DNA from: Chitinophagaceae bacterium
GTDB taxonomy: Bacteria > Bacteroidota > Bacteroidia > Chitinophagales > Chitinophagaceae
DNA: 64,000 nucleotides
Assembly (NCBI GenBank): GCA_016721085.1
Contig: JADKJI010000063.1
Location: forward strand, 186,001 to 250,000
Direction of reading: 5' to 3'
The notes under the pieces are model-generated. The model was not told where the DNA came from. It did no database searches and saw nothing but the letters and a program-made list of their open reading frames with translations. Position numbers and translations under genes: made by a program. Each line of letters begins with the position of its first letter. Within the stretch, counting starts at the first letter, position 1. Shown here one piece after another: positions 41,679 through 52,940 of this stretch.

Positions 41679-42839
41679 TTATTTAATCCTTTTATATTTT
41701 TTTAGCACATCAATCACTAAATTATGCGGAAGTCCATAGGCTTTATTCCCATTAATGCCTTCCATAGTTTCTGCTGCTACCATAGCATTCAAGATGGCTT
41801 CTTCAACAGCCTGAACAGTAGCATCAAATAAAGGATTGATTAAATCATTAGGCAACTCTTCCACTTTTGTAAAATCTTCTCGTTGAAAAGCTGATGGGTT
41901 TGCAGTGGAGAAGGCAATGAAGATATCACCTGATCCATTCTCTCCACTTCCACCTACAATACCAACACCAACTGGTACCCTTGCAGCTATTCGCTTTAAC
42001 TGATGTGGTAATAAAGGCGCATCGGTAGCCACAACAACAATTATCGATCCGTCGCCTTCCTGACGGTATGAAGGCGGAGCATTTAAAACATAGTTCATCG
42101 TATCCTTTAATTCCCTGCCAACGGGTACACCAGCAATAGTCAGGTTTCTTTTTGCTCCGAAGTTGGATTGCACCAATACACCCACTGTATATGTGGAATC
42201 TTTAATCTTTACTACTCGTGATGACGTACCGGTTCCACCTTTGAAACCCAGACACATCATTCCTGTTCCTCCACCCACATTTCCTTCTTGCAATGAACTA
42301 CTTTTTGCTGTATTCAGCGCTTCATAGGCATTTTCTTCTTTTACATGAAAACCATAGATATCATTCAGGAAACCATCATAAGTTTCTGCCACAACAGGAT
42401 AGGTGTACCAGAAATCCTCTTTGTACCAGCCTGTCTTCACAAACCATTTCAATACGGCATCCCTGACCACACCAACGCTATTCGTATTTGTGATCATTAT
42501 TGGAGTTTCCAAAAACCCAGATTCGGTTATCCATGTGGTTCCGGTCATCTCGCCATTGCCATTTAATGTATACCAATTAGCGAAAACGGGGTTATTATTC
42601 CTTCCTCTTGGCAATATGGCGGTAACTCCTGTCCTAACGGGGCCTTTCCCCCTGATATTCTTTCCCTGTCCGGAAATGATAGTGCTATACCCTACCTCTA
42701 CACCTTTCACATCTGTAATAGCATTATACTTACCAGTAACACCATTGAATGGAATGCCTATATCTCTGGCCCTTGGCTTTTGGGCCATCGAAAATGTTTG
42801 AAGTAGCAAGAACAAGCATATAGCAACTATATATTTCAT
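41679..42839 (-). CDS. P1 family peptidase (DmpA-like aminopeptidase)
   Basis: A 386-residue exported Ntn-type hydrolase of family S58. Signal peptide 1-19 (ends SMAQ). The body begins RARDIGIPFNGVTGKYNAIT and carries VGYSTIISG, GNVGGGTGMMCLGFKGGTGT and GVGIVGGSGENGSGD. In DmpA the precursor is cleaved before a Ser that becomes the N-terminal nucleophile; the GGTGTSSR segment is the likely site here. It removes N-terminal residues from peptides or amides; substrate unknown. Frame intact. It lies downstream of the broken amylase gene on the same strand. Confidence 0.88.
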   Translation of the reverse strand: MKYIVAICLFLLLQTFSMAQKPRARDIGIPFNGVTGKYNAITDVKGVEVGYSTIISGQGKNIRGKGPVRTGVTAILPRGRNNNPVFANWYTLNGNGEMTGTTWITESGFLETPIMITNTNSVGVVRDAVLKWFVKTGWYKEDFWYTYPVVAETYDGFLNDIYGFHVKEENAYEALNTAKSSSLQEGNVGGGTGMMCLGFKGGTGTSSRVVKIKDSTYTVGVLVQSNFGAKRNLTIAGVPVGRELKDTMNYVLNAPPSYRQEGDGSIIVVVATDAPLLPHQLKRIAARVPVGVGIVGGSGENGSGDIFIAFSTANPSAFQREDFTKVEELPNDLINPLFDATVQAVEEAILNAMVAAETMEGINGNKAYGLPHNLVIDVLKKYKRIK

Positions 42840-42979
42840 GGTTGGCTCTTATTATTTAGAATATAAAACACCCAGCAGATGGAAAATTTTGAAAATTGCT
42901 GCAGGCCTTTGTGAAGGCCTACCCTTCATACTACAATTTAAATGATATAACACAGTTCGACAAATCAATAGCCAAAGCC

Positions 42980-44797
42980 TTATTTATTACCCAGCACAAC
43001 CAGATCCATTGCGTTTACTTTAACCTGAGTACCGACTTGTAGGTTAGTCAACAGGTTTTTATATTTTTTGTTTGCAATACCTGGTCCGAGAATAGTACAA
43101 CCTTATCACTACGGTTAATAACTACAATCACTTCTTCATTTCCCAGTTGGCGGCTGAATGCATATAATCTGTTATCATCATCTATAGTCAATGTATTGAA
43201 GGTCCCAAGCTTTACTGCTGTGTATTTCTGACGTATGCCTATCAATTTCTTATACCAAGAAAACAGATCATTGTCGAATTGAACAACATCAGCACTATGT
43301 TTTGTTTGATCGGGATTGAAAGTTTCCGTATCATATTTCATATTAGGCCATACCATAGGTTTACGGCAGTCGGGATCGTTGGCACCCCACATGCCGGCCT
43401 CATCGCCATAAAAAAACATTGGCGATCCTAAGTAAAGCATCTGAAAGGCGACTATCAGCTTTTGTTTTTGTCTTTGCTCAGCTGTAGGTTTTTGTGCATT
43501 ATACTTCCTGTTCTTGCTCTTCTGGCTCCAGTTGAAATACTTTCCCCAATCACCAAACTTCTTGCCATCCGGATTTGCAACCGCACTGGCCAGGCGGGTG
43601 GCATCATGACTATTCATAAGGTTTTGCATATTGAACGCAACATCCTCACCAAAAGCATTACGCAATTCCTTTAGTTTGCGATCGAAATCTATTACGCTGG
43701 AACCGGTTGAATCCTGCACAAAAAAATCGTGCATGATGAAAGCGAAATTGTAATTCATAGTAGCATCGAACTCATCACCTCTTAAATAAGGTTTTGTCTG
43801 TTCAATTGGATACACCAATTCTGCAGTGAGATAAGCATTTGTGTTAATACTTCGAACCCATGAGCGCCAGTCTTTCCAGAATGGATGTGCCACATCATAA
43901 GCAACATCCAGCCTCCAGCCATCAATACCATTTTCAATACCCTTGTTCATCGGATTCATCCAGCGCATAGTGGAATTAAAAATGTATTGCTTGGGGCCTG
44001 CAACTATACCATCAGCGTCTTCTTTCAATTCGGGTAATGTCTTTACTCCAAACCATCCTTTGTACTCAAACTTGGTTCCTGTTACACTATCTCTCCAGCT
44101 AATAATATCGAACCAGTCCTTATAGGGAGAGGCCTGTTGATTTTTAACTACATCCTGGAAAGGCAAAATTCTTTACACCTAAATGATTAAAGACGCCATC
44201 AAAAATGATATACATCTTTCTTTTGTGCACTTCTTTTATCAGTTTCAACGCCAACAAATCTGCTTTTGTCCAAACCCATGTTTCTGGTTTCAATGGATTC
44301 TCCTTCTTCATCATTTCTACATCACCCAATGGATCGGAGCCAAAAGTTGGATCCACATGATGATAGCATAATGCATCGTATTTATGAGAAGAAGGCGACC
44401 AGAAGATAGGTGTAAGGTAAATGGCATTCACTCCCATTGATTGAATATAATCGAGCTTATTGACTATGCCTTGCAGATCACCGCCATACCGTCTACGCTG
44501 TAAATTGAAATATATGTCTTTCCCATTTTTCTGCTCATAAGGTTGTAATTGGTACCAGTCACTTGTCCATGGATGAATCTGAAACGGTGATTTGTCATCG
44601 AAGGGATAGGCACCGCTTTGGTCACTTACTTTCGGATCATTAGAAGGATCACCATTGCTGAATCTTTCTGGAAATATCTGATACCATACAACGCCTTTGC
44701 TCCACTCAGGAGGCAAGTTATTCTGTGCTTTACATGGAGACATTGACAACAAAGACACTTGCAATAAAAGAAGATATGTAAATAACTGCTTTTTCAT
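42980..44797 (-). pseudogene. GH13 alpha-amylase (neopullulanase-like), two frame breaks
   Basis: Exported glycoside hydrolase acting on alpha-1,4/1,6 glucans. Signal peptide MKKQLFTYLLLLQVSLL.., then WYQIFPERFSNGD, GVNAIYLTPIFWSPSSHKYD and FDGVFNH (conserved region I). Further on come GIDGWRLDVAYDV (nucleophile Asp), AYLTAELVYP (acid Glu) and MNSHDATR. Break one: an extra C of the minus-strand CC (44157-44158) splits the frame after NFAF. Break two: an A6 run (T6 at 43074-43079) missing one A cuts off the tail LLTNLQVGTQVKVNAMDLVV. Repaired length is 605 codons, a normal size. Confidence 0.8.
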
Positions 44798-44899
44798 AAT
44801 CCACAATTTTAAACGGCGATGGTACAAGGATGAGGGTAGCAAATCAGACTAGAATCGGAAGTGATTAGCATAAACGAAGTTACTACAAATACGATTTAG

Positions 44900-45380
44900 G
44901 ATGAAGAGGAATACGGACCTTGATGGAAAGGATAACAGGGATATACAGGAAGGGGGGGGGGATGGGGGGGGGGGGACCGCGGGGGGGGGGGGGGGGGTAA
45001 AGAAGGAAATACAGGATAAACAGCCAATACAAACTGGGATTCATTTGATTTATGGGATTAGCTGGGATTATTTTTCTTGAGTTGGATTTTAAGGATGTTT
45101 CTTCGAAACATGATTTGTCTGGGACAGGATTAAAGGATTTAAGGAAATACAGGATGAACAGCCAATACAGACTGGGATTAATTTGATTTATGTGATTGAA
45201 TGTGATTTACTCCGTTTGCCGCTGAGGTGCGTGTCTTCACGCACCTCTTATCTCCGTCGCAGTGTCTCTGTACTGCATATCATACAATCAAGGTGTAAGA
45301 AGGGGACACTGGAAAGAATAGAAAACAAAGGTTTAAAAGTTAGTAGAGACCTGGATGTATTTGACTTATGGGATTAGCTG
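44900..45380 (+). repeat. Modular repeat, forward, long array interrupted by poly-G
   Basis: Modules CGGACCTTGATGGAAAGGAT (44916), poly-G tract, core ACAGCCAATACAAACTGGGA (45020), palindrome GTTTCTTCGAAAC (45096), core again (45157), hairpin GAGGTGCGTG...CACGCACCTC (45224-45247) and the trailing CCGTCGCAGTGTC module (45253 on). This is among the most complete copies. Confidence 0.9.
44952..44997. other. Poly-G tract (G10, G12, G17)
   Basis: Runs of 10, 12 and 17 G (44952-44961, 44964-44975, 44981-44997) separated by AT and ACCGC. The tract stands inside a repeat where the module GTTTCTTCGAAAC...CAGGATTAAAGG would be expected. G runs of this kind are a known artefact of two-colour Illumina chemistry and of gap filling; a genuine G-quadruplex is the alternative. 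Confidence 0.7.
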
Positions 45381-45431
45381 CAAATTAATATTAGATGTAC
45401 TGAGAGAGAACTGCTATAGGTTATGCATATA

Positions 45432-46394
45432 TTATTTGACAAGAAAATATCCTGCATCTATCCATTTTTTCTTTATTTCAATTTTTTTATACTCAGGTCG
45501 GTCTTTTATATTTATATAAACCACACCCAGCCGTTTACAATTCTCCAAAAAATCTACCATACCTAAGGCATTTCTCCTCTGAATTAGATTCTCTTCATCC
45601 ACAATCGGATATAACATTAACGGAACATCATTCCTATTCCGGCCCGGTTTAATTTTACGAACAGCCTGAGTGCCATAAATTTGAACATTTTCGGTATATG
45701 CCAAATATCTATCAATCATCATCGCAGCATTTTTTATATCTGCTTCACCTGCTTTAGCTGCTTCGATTAAAAGAGGAAGTACCGTTTTCATGTTTTTAGC
45801 ATCATCGTGCTGGAAAATAAAAAATACGGCATTCCCAGCTTCCAAACCCACTTCACTGTATTTTGGCCATCCTGAAATTTTTATAATTTTTTTTACCTGC
45901 TCTAAATTTTCATTATGCTTTGTAATATCCGTTATGAGAGTGCCGGGCAACTTATAATTCTTTCTTAAGGTCCTGCTTCGCTGGTCCTCAATTCCCATTA
46001 GCCAAAGTTGATACCCTAAGTCAAGTTTTGTAATCCCAGCATTTCTATTAGCATATTGCACCTTCAGCAAGGAATCAATAACACTCCATCCTTGCACATC
46101 TAACCTCAAAATATCAAAGTCGGTATCAGTAATAACGTCCTCTCCTGCTGCTCCTCGCATAATAGCTTCCTTCAAATAAACGAAGGACTTCTCTTTATCG
46201 TTACTTAATGCAAAAGAACATGCCTGTTGATAAAAAAAAGCAAATCCAGTGTCACTAAGATTGTAGCTTCTTTTATTATCTACTGAAATTAGATGGTTTA
46301 TGACAGAACCATTTAATAGTAAAATTCTTGTAGTGCCCTGAGCGAAGAACGGAATTGAAATAAAAAATAATATAATATTTGCTTGGAACTTCAT
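45432..46394 (-). CDS. DUF6624-type secreted protein with TPR-like N-terminus
   Basis: About 320 residues. The start M9 of the open frame (46394) begins MKFQANIILFFISIPFFAQG, a signal peptide. Residues 45-95 have TPR-like helices (FAFFYQQACSFALSNDKEKS, FVYLKEAIMRGA). The C-terminal DUF6624 region has the characteristic SGWPKYSEVGLEAGNAVFFI and FQHDD...LPLLIEAAKAGEA, then YGTQAVR. These proteins are widespread in Bacteroidota without known function. Intact frame. It lies next to an erythromycin-esterase-like gene on the same strand. Confidence 0.78.
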   Translation of the reverse strand: MKFQANIILFFISIPFFAQGTTRILLLNGSVINHLISVDNKRSYNLSDTGFAFFYQQACSFALSNDKEKSFVYLKEAIMRGAAGEDVITDTDFDILRLDVQGWSVIDSLLKVQYANRNAGITKLDLGYQLWLMGIEDQRSRTLRKNYKLPGTLITDITKHNENLEQVKKIIKISGWPKYSEVGLEAGNAVFFIFQHDDAKNMKTVLPLLIEAAKAGEADIKNAAMMIDRYLAYTENVQIYGTQAVRKIKPGRNRNDVPLMLYPIVDEENLIQRRNALGMVDFLENCKRLGVVYINIKDRPEYKKIEIKKKWIDAGYFLVK

Positions 46395-46478
46395 TTTGTC
46401 CTTATATAATGTAAGCACTCATTTGCAAACTAACAACTATCCATCTAACCTCTCAAAACCAAACCCTCCAGTAGATCA

Positions 46479-47648
46479 TTAATTATTTAAGTACATAGGC
46501 AAAAGATTGATACATGTTGATTTCTGGGAAATTATCAAATAATCGTACTGCTCATCTTTTGTGATTTTTGAATAAAACGAATTTCGGGAATCAGGCTTCA
46601 TCACATAAACTGCCCCTATAGCATTAACAAAAAAAGATTTTCGAAGACTTTTACAATTTACAATTACAAGATCCTTTTCCCGGAAGTCAATAGTAGAAGC
46701 CAATGTTTCTTTTGTTGGACTTAAATTAAACGACTCTATTTTTCTTTCTTTCATCTTTTCACTATCAACCGCCATGAAAACCCCTTCTTTAAAATCCAGA
46801 CCCACTGATGAATATTCATTAGCATATTCTAATGAAAGATAATGGCCTAAGGCAGTCCGCTCATTTAATGATGCCCCTCGTTTAGATATATGATCATTAT
46901 GCCCCCACAAAACCATTTTTAAAGTATCATTATTTTTCTTTTGCAAGAGTTGAACAAAATGCGCCATATTTTCATCTCGTATATTGTAGTTCTGCTTTAC
47001 TAATTTCGATAATTTATTAATATGACATAATATAAAATACTGAAGTTGCAAATCGATGCTCTTTGCATTTTCACTCATTTTCGTAGATAACAACTGGAGA
47101 GATTCAATTTTTTCCTTAGGCTTGCCAGTACTTTCAATTATTTCAAACATCGTTTTCCCGATTTCGGGATAATAAAGCAGGATTGAATCTTTCTTAGCGT
47201 ATAAACCCGAGTATTGGCTATCCATACCATAAAACTGTACCTGGCTTGTAGGATGCAGCTCATTACAGCTTCTTAACCACCGTAAAAGAGCTAAGAAATC
47301 TTCATGAATCCAAGGCCAAAGCCGAAGGTTGGTCAGCAGCCTTTCTATATCTCCTTTGCCTGTAAGAATGTATTCGTTAATTTTTGTGGCAGGTGCATAC
47401 TCAGCCTCCAAAACCAGCGCCCGATAATTATAAACTGTAACAAGTTCTTTAACAATTTCCGATCTAATTGTAGTGAATTCTTTAGTTCCATGAGTCGACT
47501 CTCCCAATCCAACAATGCGTTTCTCGGTACCAAGCGACTTACACATTGCTTGCATATCAATTGATGAAAAAGGCAAATCTGAATTCTGGGCACTGGATTG
47601 CAGACTCATCAACAGAATAAAGAAATAAATAAAATAAGTCGATTTCAT
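46479..47648 (-). CDS. Erythromycin esterase-like protein
   Basis: A 389-residue exported hydrolase of the Ere family. Signal peptide 1-20 (SLQSSAQ). Motifs: GLGESTHGTKEF (with the family's metal-free catalytic His/Glu), LEAEYAPATKINEYIL, YGMDSQYSG, IRDENMAHF and VLWGHNDHISK. Ere enzymes open macrolide rings; more distant members act on unknown esters, so resistance should not be assumed. Length is close to that of EreA/EreB. The frame is intact and is 61 bases from the DUF6624 gene. Confidence 0.82.
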   Translation of the reverse strand: MKSTYFIYFFILLMSLQSSAQNSDLPFSSIDMQAMCKSLGTEKRIVGLGESTHGTKEFTTIRSEIVKELVTVYNYRALVLEAEYAPATKINEYILTGKGDIERLLTNLRLWPWIHEDFLALLRWLRSCNELHPTSQVQFYGMDSQYSGLYAKKDSILLYYPEIGKTMFEIIESTGKPKEKIESLQLLSTKMSENAKSIDLQLQYFILCHINKLSKLVKQNYNIRDENMAHFVQLLQKKNNDTLKMVLWGHNDHISKRGASLNERTALGHYLSLEYANEYSSVGLDFKEGVFMAVDSEKMKERKIESFNLSPTKETLASTIDFREKDLVIVNCKSLRKSFFVNAIGAVYVMKPDSRNSFYSKITKDEQYDYLIISQKSTCINLLPMYLNN

Positions 47649-48143
47649 TTTTTACTACTCTATAATTTTAAGGTTAATTTTCTTCTTAAAAGTTGAATTT
47701 AATACAAAAGGCCTATAAAAAGAATTTATTATCCATTGCGCCATTATACTGCTAAAACATAATCTGTTTTTCGAAGTTGAGGCAAGCACTTCCAACAAAC
47801 TTACTTTTTAGATGAAGATTGGAAAAAACAAAAGAAAAACCATCGACTGAAAATAAAGGGATAATCCAAAACAAGATTTGCATGAACAGGGTTCAAGACA
47901 AAAAAACCAGCTAATCTCATAAATCAAATAAATCCCAGTTTGTATTTCCTTAAACCCTATAATCTTAATCAAGACAAATCCTGCTCCACACAAAACTTCC
48001 CAGACAATCAAACAAATCAAATAAATCCCAGTCTACATTTGGCTGTTCATTCCTAGTCCAGAAAACCACTAGATGCTTAAGAATCTAAAGTAATATTCAA
48101 TCTAATCAATTCAAATTCGTATTATAGCATATAATTACCCTGA
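47649..48143. other. Gap of ~495 bases, mostly repeat remnants
   Basis: Reverse-orientation, degenerate modular repeat from about 47880 to 48062; the remaining bases are AT-rich. The caspase gene promoter should lie near 48063-48143, but no clear box is seen. Confidence 0.6.
47880..48062 (-). repeat. Modular repeat, reverse, two degenerate copies
   Basis: AATCCCAGTTTGTATT and AATCCCAGTCTACATTTGGC are two reverse cores, with CTTAATCAAGACAAATCCTG between. No hairpin module survives. Confidence 0.75.
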
Positions 48144-51100
48144 ATGAAATTCCTTAGAATCCTGTTGCTATTATTCCCTTTGAACGGTTTGGCGCAAAAC
48201 ATCATTCGCTTCCCATCAGAAATTCTATCCAGTCAAAAAAGTAGTGACCAATCAATGGTAGCCATCACTACCATTGATTCAGTATACATCATTGACATAA
48301 ACAGCTTTGTTATAACAAAAAAATGGAAACACAATGAGTTGTATCCGATAGTTGTCGGATTTCATCCTTACAATAACAATGTTTTATTGTTACAGAGAAA
48401 TAATATCAATGCCGGGAATATATCTGGCATGTCTGATTTTGATCGACTTAAATATTATTATAGCTCTCAAAAAACATGGTCTGAAAGTCCATTAGATAGC
48501 TTGACTCTTTGGGATATTACCAATTCGAAACTACTAAGAACAGTAACCGGAAGTTTTTATATACAGTTTGGAAAAAAAGATGGGGAATATGCTGGGGTAA
48601 TGAATCAGGTGTATAGCTATCAATATCAGGGAGGAACCAATTACAGTGCCCGCTCTTCTGACCTTAATACCAGCGATGGCGAAACAGTAAAAACAACCCG
48701 AATAGGAAAAGCCTGTAGAAGGCTACTGATGGACAAGCAGAGAAGGAATTTAGCCATCAGCTGGTACGACGGATATATCAACAATCAGTCCGCCTATTCA
48801 TTTTCTGTAATGAATTTTCTCGACCACAGGCAAGTGTTTGCCATTGACTCACTAGCGGAGCTTGTAACAGACTATTGCTTCTCGCCATCAGGTGAAAGAC
48901 TGGCTATTTACGCTAATTTCAATAAAGACAAAGAGAAAGCACTAAGGATTTATGATGTTACCAATGGAAAGCTGGTGTCTGAAATAAGGAATGGGGTAAT
49001 CATTACAATTTAGTGATGATAATAAATTCGTTCAGTATCGAAATGAAAATGGTGAATGGATTCAATGGGATCTGGAACAAAATAAAAACACTCAAAAAGT
49101 ATGGTCTGGCTTAACAAGCCTATGGTCGCTTGATAATATCTTATCTATAAAAGACCAGTTGATAATATCTGGCATATCGTGGTCGAATTTACCAATGGCT
49201 TCGGAAAAACGATATCAATTGGAAAAAATCAATCTGGCAGATTTAAAACTATTCAGCAGTATAAATGATCCGTTAGTAAGTCAGCTTACTGACAGCACTA
49301 CTTTTTCAATGCAATTTAATGACATAAGTGAGAATGCCCGTTTGGGCAGACCTGAAATCCGATTCAATAAAGATCGCACAGTACTTACTTCCACACAAGA
49401 GAATCAATTACAGATTTGGAATACGGAAACCCACAAGAAAATATTACAAAAAAATTTCCCGAAATCCATTAGGGCGTTTCCAGATAAAACTGGAAATAAT
49501 ATAATGATTGTTGAAGATAATGGTCAACAATCGTATTCAGAATACCGGATGCACCTGATTTCATTAAAGGAAAATACAATGTATAGTTCAGGACCTATCC
49601 TGAATACAGATAGTACATTGGATGGAAGCTCTAATAAATGTAATTGCCAGTCAGATGAAACTATCGAAAAAACATGGTCCTGTACAGATCGAAGCGGAAC
49701 CATATGGAAGGTATCTGGTAATAATCTGGCACAAAAAGCAATTCTCAAAATCCCTGACTTTTCTATTTTCAATTGGGAGTATTCGGGGGATGGAATAGTG
49801 TGGCTATCGGGAAAAAATAAAAATGAGGAACGTCTTTTATGGAAGGCAGATCTTTTAAAAGGGACCAGTACATTCATTCAAAAATTGACTACGGATCGTT
49901 TCCATCCAGAGGAAAAAGGCTATTGGACCTGGAATAGTCAAGATGATTCAACAGCATCTTATTGGGAAGACGGGAAATTAATATCAGCTGTAAAGCTTTC
50001 CGGGAAAATCATTAAAATGGAAACCTATCCTTCTGGAAAGGATCTGTTTGTTCAGTTTGAGAAAAACAGTTACCAATATTGGCAAATCATAAAAGCGCAT
50101 AAAGACAGCTTCTGCACATCGTACCGAATGGATAAATGCCCGGCTTTATGTTCTAAAAGACAAAACAATACATTCAGAAGAAAAGAATCTGCATTCTATT
50201 GTGAATGAAGGAGCATTTACAATCACCTGGAGCATACCATCACCACTTATTCTACAAAATACCAATTTCGATATTTCTACATCCGGACGTTACCTGCTAA
50301 TCGGCAATCATGTAATTGACCTGAAAGAGATTGCCCAATGGAATATTAATAAATATAATCCCACCTTACTTCTACAAGATACAGGATCATTAAAATGGGT
50401 AGAACTGATTTCAGATAATGATTATAGTGGGCGCAAAGGAGCATTCTCCCTTATACGTTTGGAAAAAAACGGACGTGATACTGTATTTGCAAGGAAATGG
50501 TTTCGAGCCGAAAATGTAGATCCTTTCGCGTACATCCATGAAGATATCATTAGCAGTCCCGATAAACGCTGGGTAATTACTTCTCCAAAATCAGGGAAAG
50601 GAAAGAACTCTCCACCTGTATTATGGGATACGCAAAGCATGGAAGGAAAAGCGATCGGTACTGGAAAAGAAAACCAAACAGCTTATTTCAGTGAGGATGG
50701 CAATACAATAATTGTAAGATCTTATAAATTATTACCAAATGCTGTCGAGAAAAATGAAACTATCGAATACTATTCCATTCAGCCACTAACAAAGAAAAAA
50801 CAATTTCAAAGAGTAGTGGCACTTGACGCTATGGTACCGGATGGAAAAGATTTGTATAAAATCATTAACCGAAATGTAGAATGGTATGAAAACCATAATG
50901 ACTCTCTACAACTGAAACGGAGATATTTTAGTCGGGACTATCTGGAATATGTAACATATCATAAATCTTCCGATATTATAGCAGCAGGAACCTATAGTGG
51001 GTCTATTCATTTTTGGGAGCGAAAAGGTGCGTCTTCCCCAGTTACATCCTTAAACGCACATAAAGCTGCGATTGTAAGAATGGAAACCAGGGGCGATCGT

Positions 51101-52687
51101 TTATTTACGCTTGGCGCTGATGGCTCTATCACAATCACAAGTATTCCTGACAAAAAAATTCTAGTGCATATTCTCACACTTCAAAATGAAGAAGGTATCA
51201 GGATGGCATTCTATACGCCGGAGGGTTATTACAAAGCAGACCCGGCCTTAACTTCTTCACTCCACTTTGTCAAGAACGGTTCTGTATATCCATTAAGTAG
51301 TTTTGAATATCAAGGCAATCGTCCTGATAAAGTGTATGGAGCTATGGGATTCTCTGATCCAGGCTTCATTTCAATTCTAAAACAAAGCTGGGAAACTCGA
51401 TTAAAGAGAGCCGGTATTAAAGCGGAAGAAAGACCCATACTCCCAACTAACCCAGTTATTGAATGGGATAGAAAAAATATACCAGTCCTGGTTAGGGATA
51501 GCATCTTCAATTTATCGCTAAGAATACACGATAACCAAACAACTACCAATACTTTATTTGTAAGAATCAATGGGGTGCCTGAAGGGCCAATGAAAGGAGT
51601 CGCTATCCAAAGTTCAGTCAACCCTACATTGCAACAGCTTCCACTTAGATTAAATGAAGGGAAAAATCGAATCAGTGTAAGTGCACTGAATGCAAAAGGA
51701 AATGAAAGTGTGGAGCAAGAATTTGAAATTTATTATCAGCCGAAAGAAAAAAAGAAAGTCCGGGTTTTTTATGCAGGCATTGGTGTGTCGTCTTATCTAG
51801 ACAGCAATTACAACTTAAGGTACGCAGCAAAAGATGTTAAGGATATTTCAGAAAGGCTAGGCTCCTATTTTGATTCTGTTTTTAGCTATACCCTAACGAA
51901 TGAGAAGGCAAGCAAAAAAAATATCCTGGAGCTACATGAGTGGCTGAAAAAAACAAGTACAGATGATATTGTAATATTATCACTATCTGGTCATGGATTG
52001 ATAGAAACCGGGAAGGGCTTCTTTTTTGCGCCACATGAAATGAATTTTTCCGAACCATCTCAGGCTGGTATTACTATGAGTGATCTGGAATCAATACTAG
52101 ATGATATTCCTGCCAGAAGAAGATTACTGCTTATCGACGCTTGTCATAGTGGAGAAGAATGGAGTGATACTACACAAATAAATTCACTTCCTCCGGGCGT
52201 AAGCATTACCCGGGGTGGTAAAATAAAGAGCACCGCCAACACCACCTCAGATACAAAGCGACAGAGCTTTCTTTTGATGAAAGAAATATTCAGCGATTTG
52301 AGCAGAGGCAATGGTGCATTTATGATCTCTGCAGCCGGCAGTACAGAATTTGCCTATGAAGGAAAAGAGTGGAATAATGGTGTGTTTACCAGAAGTTTTT
52401 TGGAATCGCTGCATGAGTTACGCTATCGCGATAGCTTTAAAGGACCTCTTCCAATAAGAGTTAGTGACCTGCGCAAACTAATCTATGAGAAAGTTCGCAC
52501 CCTTACAAGAGGAATGCAGAACCCTACGAGCAGACAGGAAAATGGTTGGTGGGATGGAACATACCTGAGAAAGGATGTGGATTATAGATGTTTCTTCGAA
52601 ACAGGGTTTGTCTGGAACAGGATTAAAGGATTTAAGGAAATACAGGATGAACAGCCAATACAGACTGGGATTTATAACTGGGATTGA
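48144..52687 (+). pseudogene. Exported WD40-like / caspase (C14) protein, two frame breaks
   Basis: Three consecutive frames (48144-49013, 49159-50208 and 50201-52687) are parts of one gene. Signal peptide MKFLRILLLLFPLNGLAQ, about 1000 residues of WD40-like propeller repeats, then a caspase domain: VFYAGIGVSSYLDSNYNLRY, catalytic His in LSLSGHGL (codon 51992) and Cys in LLIDACHSGE (codon 52142). One extra base near 49007 (giving GVIITFSDDNKFV) and one near 50091 (giving QIIKRIKTAS) split it; repaired length is 1513 codons. The last ~30 residues are encoded by a modular repeat, so the native end is lost. Confidence 0.8.
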
Positions 52688-52925
52688 TATGATTAAGTGG
52701 ATTAGCTGGGATTGACTCCGTTTCCGCTGAGGTGCGTGTCTTCACGCACCTCCTTACTCCGTAGAAGTGTCTACCGCATAGTATCTCATATATTCAGGAT
52801 TAAGAAAGGGACATGGCGATGTGATAAAATCACAACTAATCCCATAAATCAAAAAAAATCTCAATTTTTATTGGTTGTTCATCCTGTATTTCCTTAAATC
52901 CTTTAATCCTGTTCCAGACAAACAA
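52588..52925. repeat. Modular repeat overlapping the caspase gene end
   Basis: Forward copy: palindrome GTTTCTTCGAAAC (52590), CAGGATTAAAGGATTTAAGG, core ACAGCCAATACAGACTGGGA (52650), hairpin GAGGTGCGTG...CACGCACCTC (52729-52752) and a degraded trailing module. A reverse copy of the core region follows (about 52815-52925), giving a head-to-head pair. The first ~100 bases are read as the C-terminus of the caspase protein. Confidence 0.92.
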
Positions 52926-52940
52926 TCCTAGTTAAATAAG

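Noticed and set aside
44952..44997. Functional G-quadruplex
   Set aside because: The tract interrupts a repeat module and looks like an artefact; I report it as such rather than as a regulatory element.
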